Below, piece after piece: positions 28,497-38,000 of a stretch of 64,000 bases of DNA. Made by a program: the position numbers and the translations under genes. Source of the stretch: Glaciecola sp028401415 (GTDB taxonomy: Bacteria; Pseudomonadota; Gammaproteobacteria; Enterobacterales; Alteromonadaceae); the NCBI RefSeq assembly GCF_028401415.2, contig NZ_CP171821.2, positions 1,922,001 through 1,986,000 on the forward strand, written 5' to 3'. A model generated the notes under the pieces. It saw only the letters and a program-made list of their open reading frames with translations. It was not told where the DNA came from and made no database searches. Positions within the stretch are counted from its first letter, which is position 1. Every line of letters starts with the position of its first letter.

Positions 28497-28641
28497 TTGA
28501 TTTTTACCCTAGCCTTAGCAGGTGGGATGCGCCATGACAAAATCTCCAAAGCCAAGGACGGCTTTGGCGAAGCGGTCATGGATGACGCATAACGGTTTTG
28601 TCATGGCGCATCCCACCTGCTAAGGCTAGGGTAAAAATCAA
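28497..28641. repeat. Variable-arm hairpin element, copy A
   Basis: Perfect inverted repeat: left arm 28497-28542 and right arm 28596-28641 are exact complements over 46 bp. The 53-base loop (28543-28595) is the conserved core. Inside the core, CCAAAGCC (28546-28553) pairs with GGCTTTGG (28560-28567), and GCG(G)TC pairs with GACGC downstream. The element starts right after the stop of the lipoprotein gene (28650, minus strand). No T run follows the arm, so it is not a standard terminator. Core orientation taken as forward (TCTCC first). Confidence 0.93.
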
Positions 28642-28649
28642 GATGGAAG

Positions 28650-29852
28650 CTACTGCCGAGTTTGCAAATTCGCCAGCATAGACAATTTCTCACCATAGCG
28701 TTGCGACATTTGCGTTTTGCCCGCCTTGCGTTTTGCTACGGTCAAATAACGAGTAGTTTGGTCAATATTCCCCTGATTAAGGTAAACTTGCGCAAGGCCC
28801 GAATAAAACTGATGCACTTCGTCATCAAGACTGATAGCGCGTTTAAAATGAGCGATACTGTCTTCGTAGTTTTGTTCATCAAGTGCCACTTCGGCCAGCA
28901 TCATGTGGTAATAAGGATTGCTTCGTCTCTCCTTCTCAAGCCTGGCATATATATCATTCGCTTGTTCTACACGCTCCGTCGCCTCGTATAAGGCTGCGAG
29001 ATTTTCCCATGCAGTAAGGTAATCTTCATCTAACTCCAATGCAGCTTTATATGCCATTTCAGCATGACCATACTCTTGAACTTGGCGATACACAAAACCA
29101 AGATTGAGTAAGGCACCCTCATAGCCAGCATCTATCGAAAGCGCTGCGCGCAAATACGCGTAGGCTTTAGATAGCTCTCCATCAAGAATCAGCTCCGCCC
29201 CAATGTTGTTATAATACATTGCTACAATGCGTTCTTTGCTCACGTTTCTTGTTCTGAAGTTATTGCGACCGTCTTGTGGATCAAAATCAACGACATAATC
29301 GCGACGGAACAAGGTGATACCCGCCTGCTGATAATCAGCAGGAAACATGCGAATATTAATATGGCCGTTAAGCAAGGAATAGCCCTCACGCCGAGTCCAA
29401 AATTCCGGAATATCAACTTGCTGAAACCGAGTGTTTAGTCCTGCATGTCGCGCCATCGCGTAGGTCATTATCGTTAACGACAAGCAGTTTGCCGCGCGAT
29501 TTTCGAAGGTTTCGCTCGCTGGGGTGTTGGCGTCAGCGCGATAGAGTAAATCGAAGGACGAAATATCAAGAATGCGCTGCATCAGCGTGAACATGCGTTG
29601 CTCTTGAGTATCGTGAATATCAAAAGATGCATCAACGAATGTCTTAGCCTCGTCGCTCAAGGCAAAAATCGATTCAGGTGTTTCTATATCGTAGTGTTTT
29701 GACGCTGGGAAAGCCTCATCTTTAAATAAGTATTCAGCGTCTTTGACATTTTGTTCGAATGTAATGTCATGCGTGCTGTAACAAGCAGAGACGAAACTCA
29801 CAATGAGCACTAGAAAAGACATTCGGCTCAACAAGATTAGCTTTGCGGACAT
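28650..29852 (-). CDS. Lipoprotein with transglutaminase-like and TPR domains, 400 aa
   Basis: A lipobox (SFVSAC) follows the signal peptide. Residues about 50-215 look transglutaminase-like, with candidate catalytic Cys in RAANCLSLT, His in NGHINIRM and Asp in VVDFDP. The C-terminal half holds TPR repeats (NNIGAELILDGELSKAYAYL, LNLGFVYRQVQEYGHAEMAY, ENLAALYEATERVEQANDIY and further). It is probably an envelope protein for protein-protein contacts or peptidase-like chemistry; the precise job is unknown. The exonuclease gene upstream ends 20 bases before its start, so cotranscription is likely. Confidence 0.82.
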   Translation of the reverse strand: MSAKLILLSRMSFLVLIVSFVSACYSTHDITFEQNVKDAEYLFKDEAFPASKHYDIETPESIFALSDEAKTFVDASFDIHDTQEQRMFTLMQRILDISSFDLLYRADANTPASETFENRAANCLSLTIMTYAMARHAGLNTRFQQVDIPEFWTRREGYSLLNGHINIRMFPADYQQAGITLFRRDYVVDFDPQDGRNNFRTRNVSKERIVAMYYNNIGAELILDGELSKAYAYLRAALSIDAGYEGALLNLGFVYRQVQEYGHAEMAYKAALELDEDYLTAWENLAALYEATERVEQANDIYARLEKERRSNPYYHMMLAEVALDEQNYEDSIAHFKRAISLDDEVHQFYSGLAQVYLNQGNIDQTTRYLTVAKRKAGKTQMSQRYGEKLSMLANLQTRQ

Positions 29853-29872
29853 ATTCGCCTCCTTAAGAACGC

Positions 29873-30562
29873 TTACTTAACTTCGCCCAAGGTATACGAT
29901 TTGATTGCACGAGTGTGCGACAGTTCCATCAAATTCATATGCCCCAGTTTATTCAAAGCATATAGTTGCGCAAACAAAAGTGTAAGTGTCGCTAGTGCAT
30001 CGTCTAGAGCATTATGAAGAGGTGTTGACGCTAGTTCATAGTGCTCTCGAGAGCTCCCTAAGGTAACACCGCCGCTTGGCACAAATCCTTGGGTCTTCTC
30101 GCAAGCATATACCTCAAGAAGCATAGTGTCGATAGTGGTGATAGTGCATGGCTTGAGGTCAAGTAAGCGCCACAGTTTATCAAGCACCCGCATATCGAGT
30201 GCTGCATTGTGCAACACCCATGCATGGCTTTGCACATAGCCCCTTAAGTCTTCTAGCATTTCTCGAATATGACAGCCGCCTGCAATATCTTTTGCAGTTA
30301 ATCCATGAATAACTGGACTTTGTTTTAAATCCCCACTTGCTCGTATCACGTTATATTGCGCACTGCTCAAATCCACCTCAAAATTTTTCCCCATTACCCA
30401 GCCAATAGACGTAACTTTGGCAACCGAGGTATCCAAATCAGTCAATTCTAAATCTACTGACAATAAAGGTAGCTCGGGGTAGCGCACATGCTTAAATTGC
30501 TCCGCAATGGGGTGTTGCCCCAAAAGCACCTTTTTCGCAAATTCGAGCGCTGAGTGAAGCAT
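29873..30562 (-). CDS. DnaQ-like 3'-5' exonuclease, 229 aa
   Basis: DEDDh exonuclease motifs: Exo I SVDLELTDLD (with Glu in place, D-x-E), Exo II in HNAALDMRVLD, and Exo III HNALDDA (H-x-A-x-x-D). Related to the epsilon-like exonucleases that accompany CBS/DUF294 proteins in many gammaproteobacteria. The start codon immediately follows the stop of the CBS protein gene (30563), so the two are translationally coupled. The biological substrate is unknown. Confidence 0.87.
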   Translation of the reverse strand: MLHSALEFAKKVLLGQHPIAEQFKHVRYPELPLLSVDLELTDLDTSVAKVTSIGWVMGKNFEVDLSSAQYNVIRASGDLKQSPVIHGLTAKDIAGGCHIREMLEDLRGYVQSHAWVLHNAALDMRVLDKLWRLLDLKPCTITTIDTMLLEVYACEKTQGFVPSGGVTLGSSREHYELASTPLHNALDDALATLTLLFAQLYALNKLGHMNLMELSHTRAIKSYTLGEVK

Positions 30563-32395
30563 TTAACCAATGCCCCCTGAAAACTTAAGCACAGCCGCTT
30601 GTTGTGAGCGGTGGATGGCTTGAAAAGCTGCTTTAAGCTGATGCTTTTCAATGGAAGACAAATCGCTGACTCGCACTAAATTATCTTGCACGTCATTATT
30701 CAACTGATGACGCCAGCGCAGTCGATTCAAAAACAGCCAAATATCGATAAGGTTTTTACGGTCTTTATCCGAGAGGCCAGATTCCATTGTCAGATTCTTA
30801 AGCCTTGCAACGGTTCCCGGCACAGTGATACCCACACTCAAGGCATAAAGCCTAACCAGATTATTGATAATCGCCACTGCGGAGGTTTTAAGGTCAATGC
30901 TGTCTTTGTATTGTGCTTTTTTTACATAAACGAACTTTTGAAACATAGAAAGGGGCACACTCGTTTCATTGCTGCTTCGCGCTAGCGCAGCCAGAAACAT
31001 GGCTTGTTTCAGCAGAGGCTTGCGTCTTTTTTGAAGCTCATCAAATAAACTGGTATCTCCGGCGGCCGCTCTTGCATCTAAAAATATATTGAACTCCAAA
31101 ATCGCCTGCCCAGTAGGACTTTTCACCCACCTCTGGGCTTCTTCAACCGCGGCATCGAGCGACAGTCGTAGCTTGGGGTTACTCGCCATAATGTTACCAT
31201 CGCACAGCTTTATTCCGCATTTACCTAAGCCTTGGCAAACATATTCAGCCATCGCTTCAAAATAGTCGGCCTCCTCTTGATTGGGATCTCTTTCGAGCAA
31301 GAGCGCATTGTCTTGATCGGAACCCATTGTTTGGTCCTCACGCGCTTGGGAACCATATACCAACCAGCAATACGCCATAGGCGCATGGCCATTGTCTTGT
31401 TGAAAGAAGGTGATCAATTTGCGTGTCATGATGTCGGTGGCTTGGGATAAAACCTTGCCAGCTATGTCAAAGTCTCCGGCCCGCTTAGCAGACGACGCCA
31501 GATACTGGGGAATTTGCCATGCCTTTGAAACTAATTGGTCTAAATCTGATGATTTAGAAAGGTCGCTAATGACAAACAGCACGTTGGTTCGCTGTTGCTT
31601 GGACACGTCGGTATTACTCACCATGCCCACCGCTAGATTGGTCGCAGCGTCAAGCACAGGAAGGTGATTTATGCCGTATTGCGACATCGCGCCTATTGCG
31701 TCAAAAATAGTCTTGTTTTTGGTCAAATAGGCTGGGTTTTCCGTCATGATTTGCTTTATGGGAAGCTCGATACTAAGACCCGGCGCAATTACGCGATTAC
31801 GTAGGTCTTTGTCAGTCACTATGCCAATGAGCGCATCATTATCCATAATCAACAGTGAGGAAACTCGATGTTCGCTCATCAGCTTTGCGGCTGATTGGAT
31901 AGATTCATTCGGGCTGATGCTGATTGGCGCTTTGCTAATTACTTCATGCAGTGGCTTGTGCAACCACATGGAATTTGAGTCATCCACAGCTGTATTTTGC
32001 AAACATTCATCTTTGGACGCTGTAAAAAATTGAGCAAATACTGGATTTTCCATACAGGCAAAAAACGCATTTTTTGGAATACACAACACAAGCCCCGGGC
32101 TATCAACAATGACAGTAATGTCATAATCCACCTTGTCGATAAGGCGCGCATAGCCAAAGTAATCGCCGTCACTTAAGTGCTTAATTGGCCCAGTACAATC
32201 GGTCACTGCAAACTGCCCGCTCTGAATCACAAAAAGACTATCTTTGTGACGAGCAATCAACTCTTGCTGATTCTCAGCAGCCAAGTAAATCAGCTGACTG
32301 TTTTTCGCAATCTCAGTTTGAACCTCAACATCCAACTGATCAAAAGGCCCCTCTTGCTGCAAAAACTCGATTATTTGTTGTGCAGTCGCACTCAT
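30563..32395 (-). CDS. cNMP-binding/CBS/DUF294 nucleotidyltransferase-like protein, 610 aa
   Basis: Domain order: cyclic-nucleotide-binding-like cupin at about 15-120 (LSDGDYFGYARL), two CBS motifs at about 155-275 (APISISPNESIQSAAKLM, MTENPAYLTKNKTIFDAI), a DUF294 nucleotidyltransferase-like domain with VYGSQAREDQTMGSDQDNAL, and a DUF294 C-terminal helical domain. The family is thought to be regulatory, possibly a signal-controlled uridylyl-type transferase. It sits next to the acetate symporter and coupled to an exonuclease, an arrangement recurring in gammaproteobacteria. Ribosome site AAGGGA. Hairpin element B ends only 35 bases before its start codon. Confidence 0.88.
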   Translation of the reverse strand: MSATAQQIIEFLQQEGPFDQLDVEVQTEIAKNSQLIYLAAENQQELIARHKDSLFVIQSGQFAVTDCTGPIKHLSDGDYFGYARLIDKVDYDITVIVDSPGLVLCIPKNAFFACMENPVFAQFFTASKDECLQNTAVDDSNSMWLHKPLHEVISKAPISISPNESIQSAAKLMSEHRVSSLLIMDNDALIGIVTDKDLRNRVIAPGLSIELPIKQIMTENPAYLTKNKTIFDAIGAMSQYGINHLPVLDAATNLAVGMVSNTDVSKQQRTNVLFVISDLSKSSDLDQLVSKAWQIPQYLASSAKRAGDFDIAGKVLSQATDIMTRKLITFFQQDNGHAPMAYCWLVYGSQAREDQTMGSDQDNALLLERDPNQEEADYFEAMAEYVCQGLGKCGIKLCDGNIMASNPKLRLSLDAAVEEAQRWVKSPTGQAILEFNIFLDARAAAGDTSLFDELQKRRKPLLKQAMFLAALARSSNETSVPLSMFQKFVYVKKAQYKDSIDLKTSAVAIINNLVRLYALSVGITVPGTVARLKNLTMESGLSDKDRKNLIDIWLFLNRLRWRHQLNNDVQDNLVRVSDLSSIEKHQLKAAFQAIHRSQQAAVLKFSGGIG

Positions 32396-32430
32396 TATAT
32401 TTCCCTTCGCATGATTGATGATTTTGCGGG

Positions 32431-32576
32431 TGATTTAGCAACAGGGTATGGAAAGGGAGAGGCACGCCCTGACAAAACCGCTTTGCGTCGTCCTGACCGC
32501 TTCACCAAAGCCGTCCTTGGCTTTGGAGATTTTGTCAGGGCGTGCCTCTCCCTTTCCATACCCTGTTGCTAAATCA
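32431..32576. repeat. Variable-arm hairpin element, copy B (core inverted)
   Basis: Left arm 32431-32477 and right arm 32530-32576 are perfect complements over 47 bp. The 52-base loop (32478-32529), read on the minus strand, is the same core as in copies A and C, with changes at only a few positions and one base fewer. Near the core the arms share CTGACAAAA-type sequence with copy A; further out they are unrelated. It lies in the leader region of the CBS/DUF294 gene and 38 bases from copy C. Confidence 0.93.
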
Positions 32577-32614
32577 GGTAGACATCGCTTTTGATTCAAC
32601 CACAAAAACATCAC

Positions 32615-32771
32615 TTTTCAAATACAGGGGGCTTTTCTGCGCAGGAGGGCTATCACAATTTCAAAGTCTCCAAAGCCAAGGACGGCTTTGGTGAGGCGGT
32701 CAGGGATGACGCAGAGCGACTTTGAAATTGTGATAGCCCTCCTGCGCAGAAAAGCCCCCTGTATTTGAAAA
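32615..32771. repeat. Variable-arm hairpin element, copy C
   Basis: Left arm 32615-32668 and right arm 32718-32771 are perfect complements over 54 bp, the longest of the three. The loop (32669-32717) plus the innermost arm bases is the forward-oriented core. The arms share only a short CAGG(A/T)GGG with copy A, about 20 bases out from the core. It sits downstream of the acetate symporter terminator. Confidence 0.93.
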
Positions 32772-32792
32772 CACTTAAAACATCCTCTGAAT

Positions 32793-32826
32793 TAAAAAAT
32801 AAGCCCAGCGAGTCGCTGGGCTTATT
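32793..32826 (-). terminator. Intrinsic terminator of the acetate symporter operon
   Basis: Stem AATAAGCCCAGC/GCTGGGCTTATT around GAGTC, followed on the minus strand by TTTTTTAA. It begins 32 bases after the symporter stop codon. Confidence 0.9.
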
Positions 32827-32857
32827 AACAGTTCCTAGTAGTTAGCCTTTCAAGAAA

Positions 32858-34564
32858 TTAGTGAGCGGAAGCTTCGCCCGCTCCTTTGGGGAAGCGGATG
32901 CTTTCTACTAAATCTTGAATTTCTTTTGGTGCTTCATCAGTCATTTTGAATACCACAAAGGCGACTGCGAAATTCACTAGCATTCCTACCGTACCTATGC
33001 CTTCTGGAGAGATACCAAAGAACCAGTTCTCAGGCGTATTCATTTCAGGATTTACAAACTTAAAGTAGATGATGTAAGCCATAGTAAATACAATACCGCT
33101 GATCATGCCCGAAACTGCCCCTTTGTTGTTCATACGCTTGGAGAATATACCCATAATGATGACTGGGAAGAAGCTTGATGCGGCTAGTCCAAAGGCAAAC
33201 GCGACCACTGCTGCGACATACCCTGGTGGGTGCACCCCAAAGTATCCGGCAATACAAATCGCGACTGCTGCTGCAATTCGTGCACTTAAGAGCTCCCCCT
33301 TATCGCTAATGTCAGGCGCAAAGGTTTTCTTCAACAAATCGTGCGAAACCGAGGTTGATATCACCAACAACAGGCCTGCGGATGTCGACAGCGCAGCCGC
33401 TACCCCTCCGGCTGCCACCAACGCAATCACCCACGCGGGTAAGCCAGCAATCTCAGGATTCGCAAGCACCATTATGTCACGGTCAATCTTCATCTCGTTA
33501 CGCTCATCGCCCGAGTAGAACATTTTGCCGTCGCCATTTTTATCTTCATGCGAAATTAAGCCAGTTTCCTTCCAGGTTTTAATCCATCCTGGTGTTTCAC
33601 TTAGCGGCGTGCCGGTTTGTTCAACACCATTGATAGTTTCAATCATATTGACACGCGCAAATGCAGCTAAGGCAGGCGCTGTGGTATACAGCAAGGCAAT
33701 AAACGCCAATGCCCAACCAGCACTTTTACGAGCATCGGCAACCTTAGGCACAGTAAAGAATCGCACGATAACGTGAGGTAAGCCCGCAGTACCCACCATC
33801 AACGCAAAGGTAATAGCAAAAACGTCAATCATGCTCTTAGAACCAGAGGTGTATTCATTAAAGCCTAACGAGGTGGAAAGTCCATCTAGCTTATCCAGTA
33901 GATGAACACCAGAGCCATCCGCCAAGGTCGCACCAAAACCTGTCATAGGTAAAATGTGACCTGTAACCATCATTGAGATAAACACAGCAGGAACAAGATA
34001 AGCGAAAATCAATACGCAAAATTGTGCAACTTGGGTATACGTAATTCCTTTCATGCCGCCAAGTACGGTGTAGAAGAAAACGATACCCATACCGATAATT
34101 ACGCCGGTAGTAATGTCAACTTCCAAGAAGCGGGAGAATACCACGCCAACACCACGCATCTGGCCGATAACGTACGTGAAGCATACGATGATGGCACAAA
34201 TTACCGCAACTGTGCGAGCGGTTTGTGAGTAGTAACGATCGCCGATAAAGTCTGGCACGGTGAACTTACCAAACTTACGTAAGTAAGGTGCTAAACAAAG
34301 CGCCAGTAGCACGTAACCGCCAGTCCAGCCCATTAGATAAACCGCACCGTCATATCCCATAAAGGAGATTAGCCCCGCCATGGAGATAAACGACGCGGCT
34401 GACATCCAATCCGCTGCCGTTGCCATACCGTTTAATACAGGGGGAACACCGCCGCCTGCTACGTAGAAGTCTGTAGTAGAGCCAGCTCTGGCCCAGATTG
34501 CAATACCGATGTAGAGAAGAAAAGACGCCCCTACGATCAAAAATGTAAGTACTTGAACGCTCAT
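32858..34564 (-). CDS. actP: Sodium:solute symporter, probable acetate permease, 568 aa
   Basis: A polytopic membrane protein of the SSS family (about 13 helices): STTDFYVAGGGVPPVLNGMA, AADWMSAASFISMAGLI, YVIGQMRGVGVVFSRFL, GTAGLPHVIVRFFTVP. These match the ActP/VC_2705-type cation:acetate symporters. A helix-interrupting hydrophilic insert (GTPLSETPGWIKTW to GDERNEMKIDRD) is typical of the VC_2705 subgroup. The DUF4212 small subunit gene is 2 bases upstream. CrbS/CrbR and Acs nearby support acetate as substrate; other short-chain acids remain possible. Confidence 0.88.
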   Translation of the reverse strand: MSVQVLTFLIVGASFLLYIGIAIWARAGSTTDFYVAGGGVPPVLNGMATAADWMSAASFISMAGLISFMGYDGAVYLMGWTGGYVLLALCLAPYLRKFGKFTVPDFIGDRYYSQTARTVAVICAIIVCFTYVIGQMRGVGVVFSRFLEVDITTGVIIGMGIVFFYTVLGGMKGITYTQVAQFCVLIFAYLVPAVFISMMVTGHILPMTGFGATLADGSGVHLLDKLDGLSTSLGFNEYTSGSKSMIDVFAITFALMVGTAGLPHVIVRFFTVPKVADARKSAGWALAFIALLYTTAPALAAFARVNMIETINGVEQTGTPLSETPGWIKTWKETGLISHEDKNGDGKMFYSGDERNEMKIDRDIMVLANPEIAGLPAWVIALVAAGGVAAALSTSAGLLLVISTSVSHDLLKKTFAPDISDKGELLSARIAAAVAICIAGYFGVHPPGYVAAVVAFAFGLAASSFFPVIIMGIFSKRMNNKGAVSGMISGIVFTMAYIIYFKFVNPEMNTPENWFFGISPEGIGTVGMLVNFAVAFVVFKMTDEAPKEIQDLVESIRFPKGAGEASAH

Positions 34565-34566
34565 GA

Positions 34567-34833
34567 TTACTCCTCGTGTACGCCGTATTTTTTATCCAAG
34601 TCGTTCATAAGCTTCATGTAAATGAAGATTAACGCGACGAATACATAAATTGCCCCTTGTTGAGCAAACCAAAAGCCTAATTTAAATCCAAAGAATTGAA
34701 TTTGATTAAGTTGCTCTACAAATAAAATGCCGGCGCCAAAAGAGACGGCGAACCACACTGCTAAAAGCTTAAACAGGATTGAGAGATTCTCTTTCCAGTA
34801 GGCTTTTTGATCGTTTTCGTTTTTAAAACTCAT
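34567..34833 (-). CDS. DUF4212 small subunit of sodium:solute symporter, 88 aa
   Basis: Two membrane helices (LLAVWFAVSFGAGILFV and GAIYVFVALIFIYMKLMN) and the block FFGFKLGFWFAQQGA are diagnostic of the DUF4212 family, which precedes SSS acetate-type transporters. The gene overlaps the symporter in operon structure (gap 2). Ribosome site AGGACT upstream. It starts the operon divergent from crbS. Confidence 0.9.
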   Translation of the reverse strand: MSFKNENDQKAYWKENLSILFKLLAVWFAVSFGAGILFVEQLNQIQFFGFKLGFWFAQQGAIYVFVALIFIYMKLMNDLDKKYGVHEE

Positions 34834-34906
34834 CTTTAAGTCCTCTACTAGGTGAAGTTTGTGTGTTGCTATTTACAAATTAGTAACTAGAGATTTTTCA
34901 GAAAAT

Positions 34907-34936
34907 GGGGTTTGTCTAAACCTTGCTACAAACCCC
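34907..34936. promoter_or_regulatory. Inverted repeat between actP operon and crbS
   Basis: GGGGTTTGT (34907-34915) and ACAAACCCC (34928-34936) are perfect 9-bp arms with a 12-base spacer, placed in the divergent control region. It could be an operator (CrbR would be the obvious candidate) or a leader hairpin for the symporter transcript. I did not find the same motif upstream of acs, which weakens a CrbR reading. Confidence 0.35.
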
Positions 34937-35089
34937 TTCCAACTCGCCTGTAAAACCTATATTTACTAGCTTGCTAAACACTCTAGTTTTCTTAATAAGC
35001 AGGTGAAATGAGACCTTGGTCTTAAGGTGTTAGTAGTAGATTGTTCTGTGGTAAAGTGGCATTTGTTAAAAGCTTGTATAGGAATTTAC

Positions 35090-38000
35090 ATGTCGATCGG
35101 TTGGCTCACGCTGGCTCTAGCGTATTTGTTCATCCTTTTTTGGATAGCAAAATGGGGCGATAAGAACTCTCCTACCGCACGTTGGCTTACATCTCATCCT
35201 TTAGTCTACTGTCTCGCTTTAGGCATCTATTGTACCGCTTGGACCTTTTTTGGAGCAGTGGGGCAATCTAGCAACGAACAATGGATGTATTTGCCCATTC
35301 TGTTGGGACCAATCATTGTGTATGTGGTTTTTAATTCCTTTATTTATAAACTCACACACGTTAGCAAAAAACAGCGTATCAGCACTATTGCAGACTTTAT
35401 TAGTTCACGATACGGCAAGCGCCAAGTGGTTGCACTTTTGGTCACCATTATTGCCTTACTCGCGACTATCCCCTACATCGCTTTACAGCTAAAGGCGATT
35501 GGCACCACCTTTCAAATGACGACAAATCAAGAAGATAGTCAGCTGATTATTATTATTGCGAGCCTGTTTATTGCTTTGTTTGCAATGCATTTCGGTACGC
35601 GCAATACTGACGTCACGCAATATCGCCGTGGGTTGATGCTGGCAGTTGCATTCGAGTCGTGTATCAAATTACTTGCATTAGGGTTAGTGGCCTTTGTGGG
35701 CTATCAGTATTGGCAGGCACAAAGCACAAACATAGACGCTGGCATTTTAAACGCATATACCGACTCCAAGGCCTTGTCAGCTTTTGGTTCTTTCAATTTT
35801 TGGGCGCAAACGCTTATCGCCGCTGCGGCTGTGATCTGTTTGCCTCGGCAGTTTCACATTGCCGTCATAGATAACCTACATCTTGAACACATTCGCAAGG
35901 CAAGATGGTTTTTTTCAGCTTACTTACTGCTGATAGCCTTAACCATTCCGCTCATCGCCACCGCTGGAAATGCAATATTTGCCGAAAACGGAATCAATGG
36001 TCGTCCTATTGCTGGGGATGAATATGTAATGGGGATCGCCCTTTTTTCTGACTCAATTCTTTTGCAGATGATTGTGTTTATAGGCGGGCTATCGGCAGCA
36101 ACTGCCATGATCATCGTCGCAACGTTAACCCTAAGTACCATGATAACTAACGATGTAATTTTGCCCAAACTCATGGATAGGGGGATTACTCAAGGCTTGG
36201 ATAAGGTTAGGCGAATCAAGTTAATACGTCGCGTCGTTATTTTCTTTATCCTGCTCTTAGCATTTGCTTATCAGCAGCAAATGGCGCATCAAGCGCCGCT
36301 GGCCTCTATTGGTTTGCTGGCTTTTTCATTGGTCATTCAACTCTTACCCGCTATTGTAGGAGGCTTATACTGGCAAAGAGCGCATGCTCACGGCGTGTAC
36401 GCAGGATTACTAGCAGGCTTTAGTGTTTGGTTGATGTTTTTAGTGATTCCGCTCTTGGAGCCACAACTTGGTAGCTATCAAAACGATATTTTAAGCCAAG
36501 GAGCCATTGTAAGCTTGCTTGCAAACATTTTTGCCTACGTGGGTTTTTCACTCATTTCCAAACCTCGACTCATCGACCGAATTCAAGCAAAAGCCTTCGT
36601 TTCTCCTTTTACTTACAATAGCAATTTAAAATCTGATACCACCTTTGAGGTCACAGTCGCTGACTTAGAAACTCTGCTCGCGCGCTTCACAGGTGAGCAG
36701 CGAAGTAGACAGCTGTTTGATGAATACCAAAAACAGAACGAGCTCTATCTACGAAATGAGGATAAAGCCAGCGAACGCTTGCTCGAGTTTTGTGAACGCG
36801 CCTTAGGTGGCGTTATCGGTTCATCGAGTGCCAAAGCCCTTATCGACAGTGTCGTAAAGGGCAAGAAGCTTGATATTACCGAAGTAGTCGACTTTTTTGA
36901 CGACACGACTCAGGCTATGCAGTTTAATATGAGCGCCCTTTTAACGTCTCTTGAAAACATTGATCAAGGAATTAGCGTAGTCGATAAAAACCTTAATCTG
37001 GTCGCTTGGAACAAACGTTATATTGACTTATTCTCCTATCCCGAGTCTTTGGTAAAAATTGGCGCTTCTATTGAGCCACTCATCCGTCATAACGTGCTAA
37101 GAGGTGACTGCGGTCCAGGTGAAGTCGATTTACAGGTACAAAAACGTTTAGAGCATCTAAGAAATGGCACGCCACATCGATTTACTCGTCAACGAGACGA
37201 TGGCCACGTGATTGAAATGGTGGGTAATCCACTACCCGGCGGTGGTTTTGTTACTAGCTTTCACGATATTACAGGCCATGTTGAGATACAGCAGGCACTA
37301 AAAGAATCCAATATAGACCTTGCTGCGCGAGTAGAAAAGCGCACCGAAGAAGTTCACTCGATTAACGCAGAGCTTCGTCTGGAAATTGAGCGTCGCAATC
37401 AGCTAGAGAGTAAATTAATCAGAGCGCGCAAAGAGGCTGAAGACGCTAATGCCAGTAAAACGCGTTTTCTTGCATTGGCCAGTCACGATGTACTGCAACC
37501 CTTAAACGCTGCAAAGCTATACTTAACGATATTAGAAGAAGCCGATATTGATGAAGACTTAAAAAAAACCATCCGAAAATTGAGCGATTCGGTGGTATCA
37601 AGCGAAAGCCTCATCAGCACCATTTTAGATATTTCTCGTCTTGACCAAGGCGAGCTCAAACCCTTTATTGAAACGCTCAATGTACGCGAAATGCTGACGC
37701 CCATTATTAACGAGATGAGCATGAAGGCCAAAGAAAAGGGGCTAGCATTTCGCAGCCGAATTCAAGACTGCTTCATCAGTGCAGACAAAACCTATCTTTA
37801 CCGAATTGTGCAGAACTTAGCCTCAAACGCCGTCAAATATACGCAAACGGGTAAAGTCTTGCTGACTGTCAGAGTGATCAAAGAGCGCGTTCGAATTGAG
37901 CTAAGAGACACCGGTATTGGTATTCCAGAGCTACAACAAGCCGCCATTTTTAGTGACTTTTATCGAGTGGAGCATACACAAGAACAGGGCATCGGCCTAG

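Noticed and set aside
28497..28641. Hairpin copies A-C as simple intrinsic terminators
   Set aside because: The stems are 46-54 bp, with a conserved loop of about 50 bases and no T run after the arms. Copy C is beyond a perfectly good terminator of the symporter gene. Terminators would not conserve the loop.
32615..32771. Hairpin copies as MITEs with terminal inverted repeats
   Set aside because: MITEs of one family share their outer ends; here the outer arms differ in each copy and only the centre is shared. No target-site duplications were found at the ends.
33105..33518. Long plus-strand frames opposite the symporter, acs and other minus-strand genes
   Set aside because: They lie antisense to well-supported genes, lack ribosome sites and have no recognisable protein features; shadows of the real coding frames.
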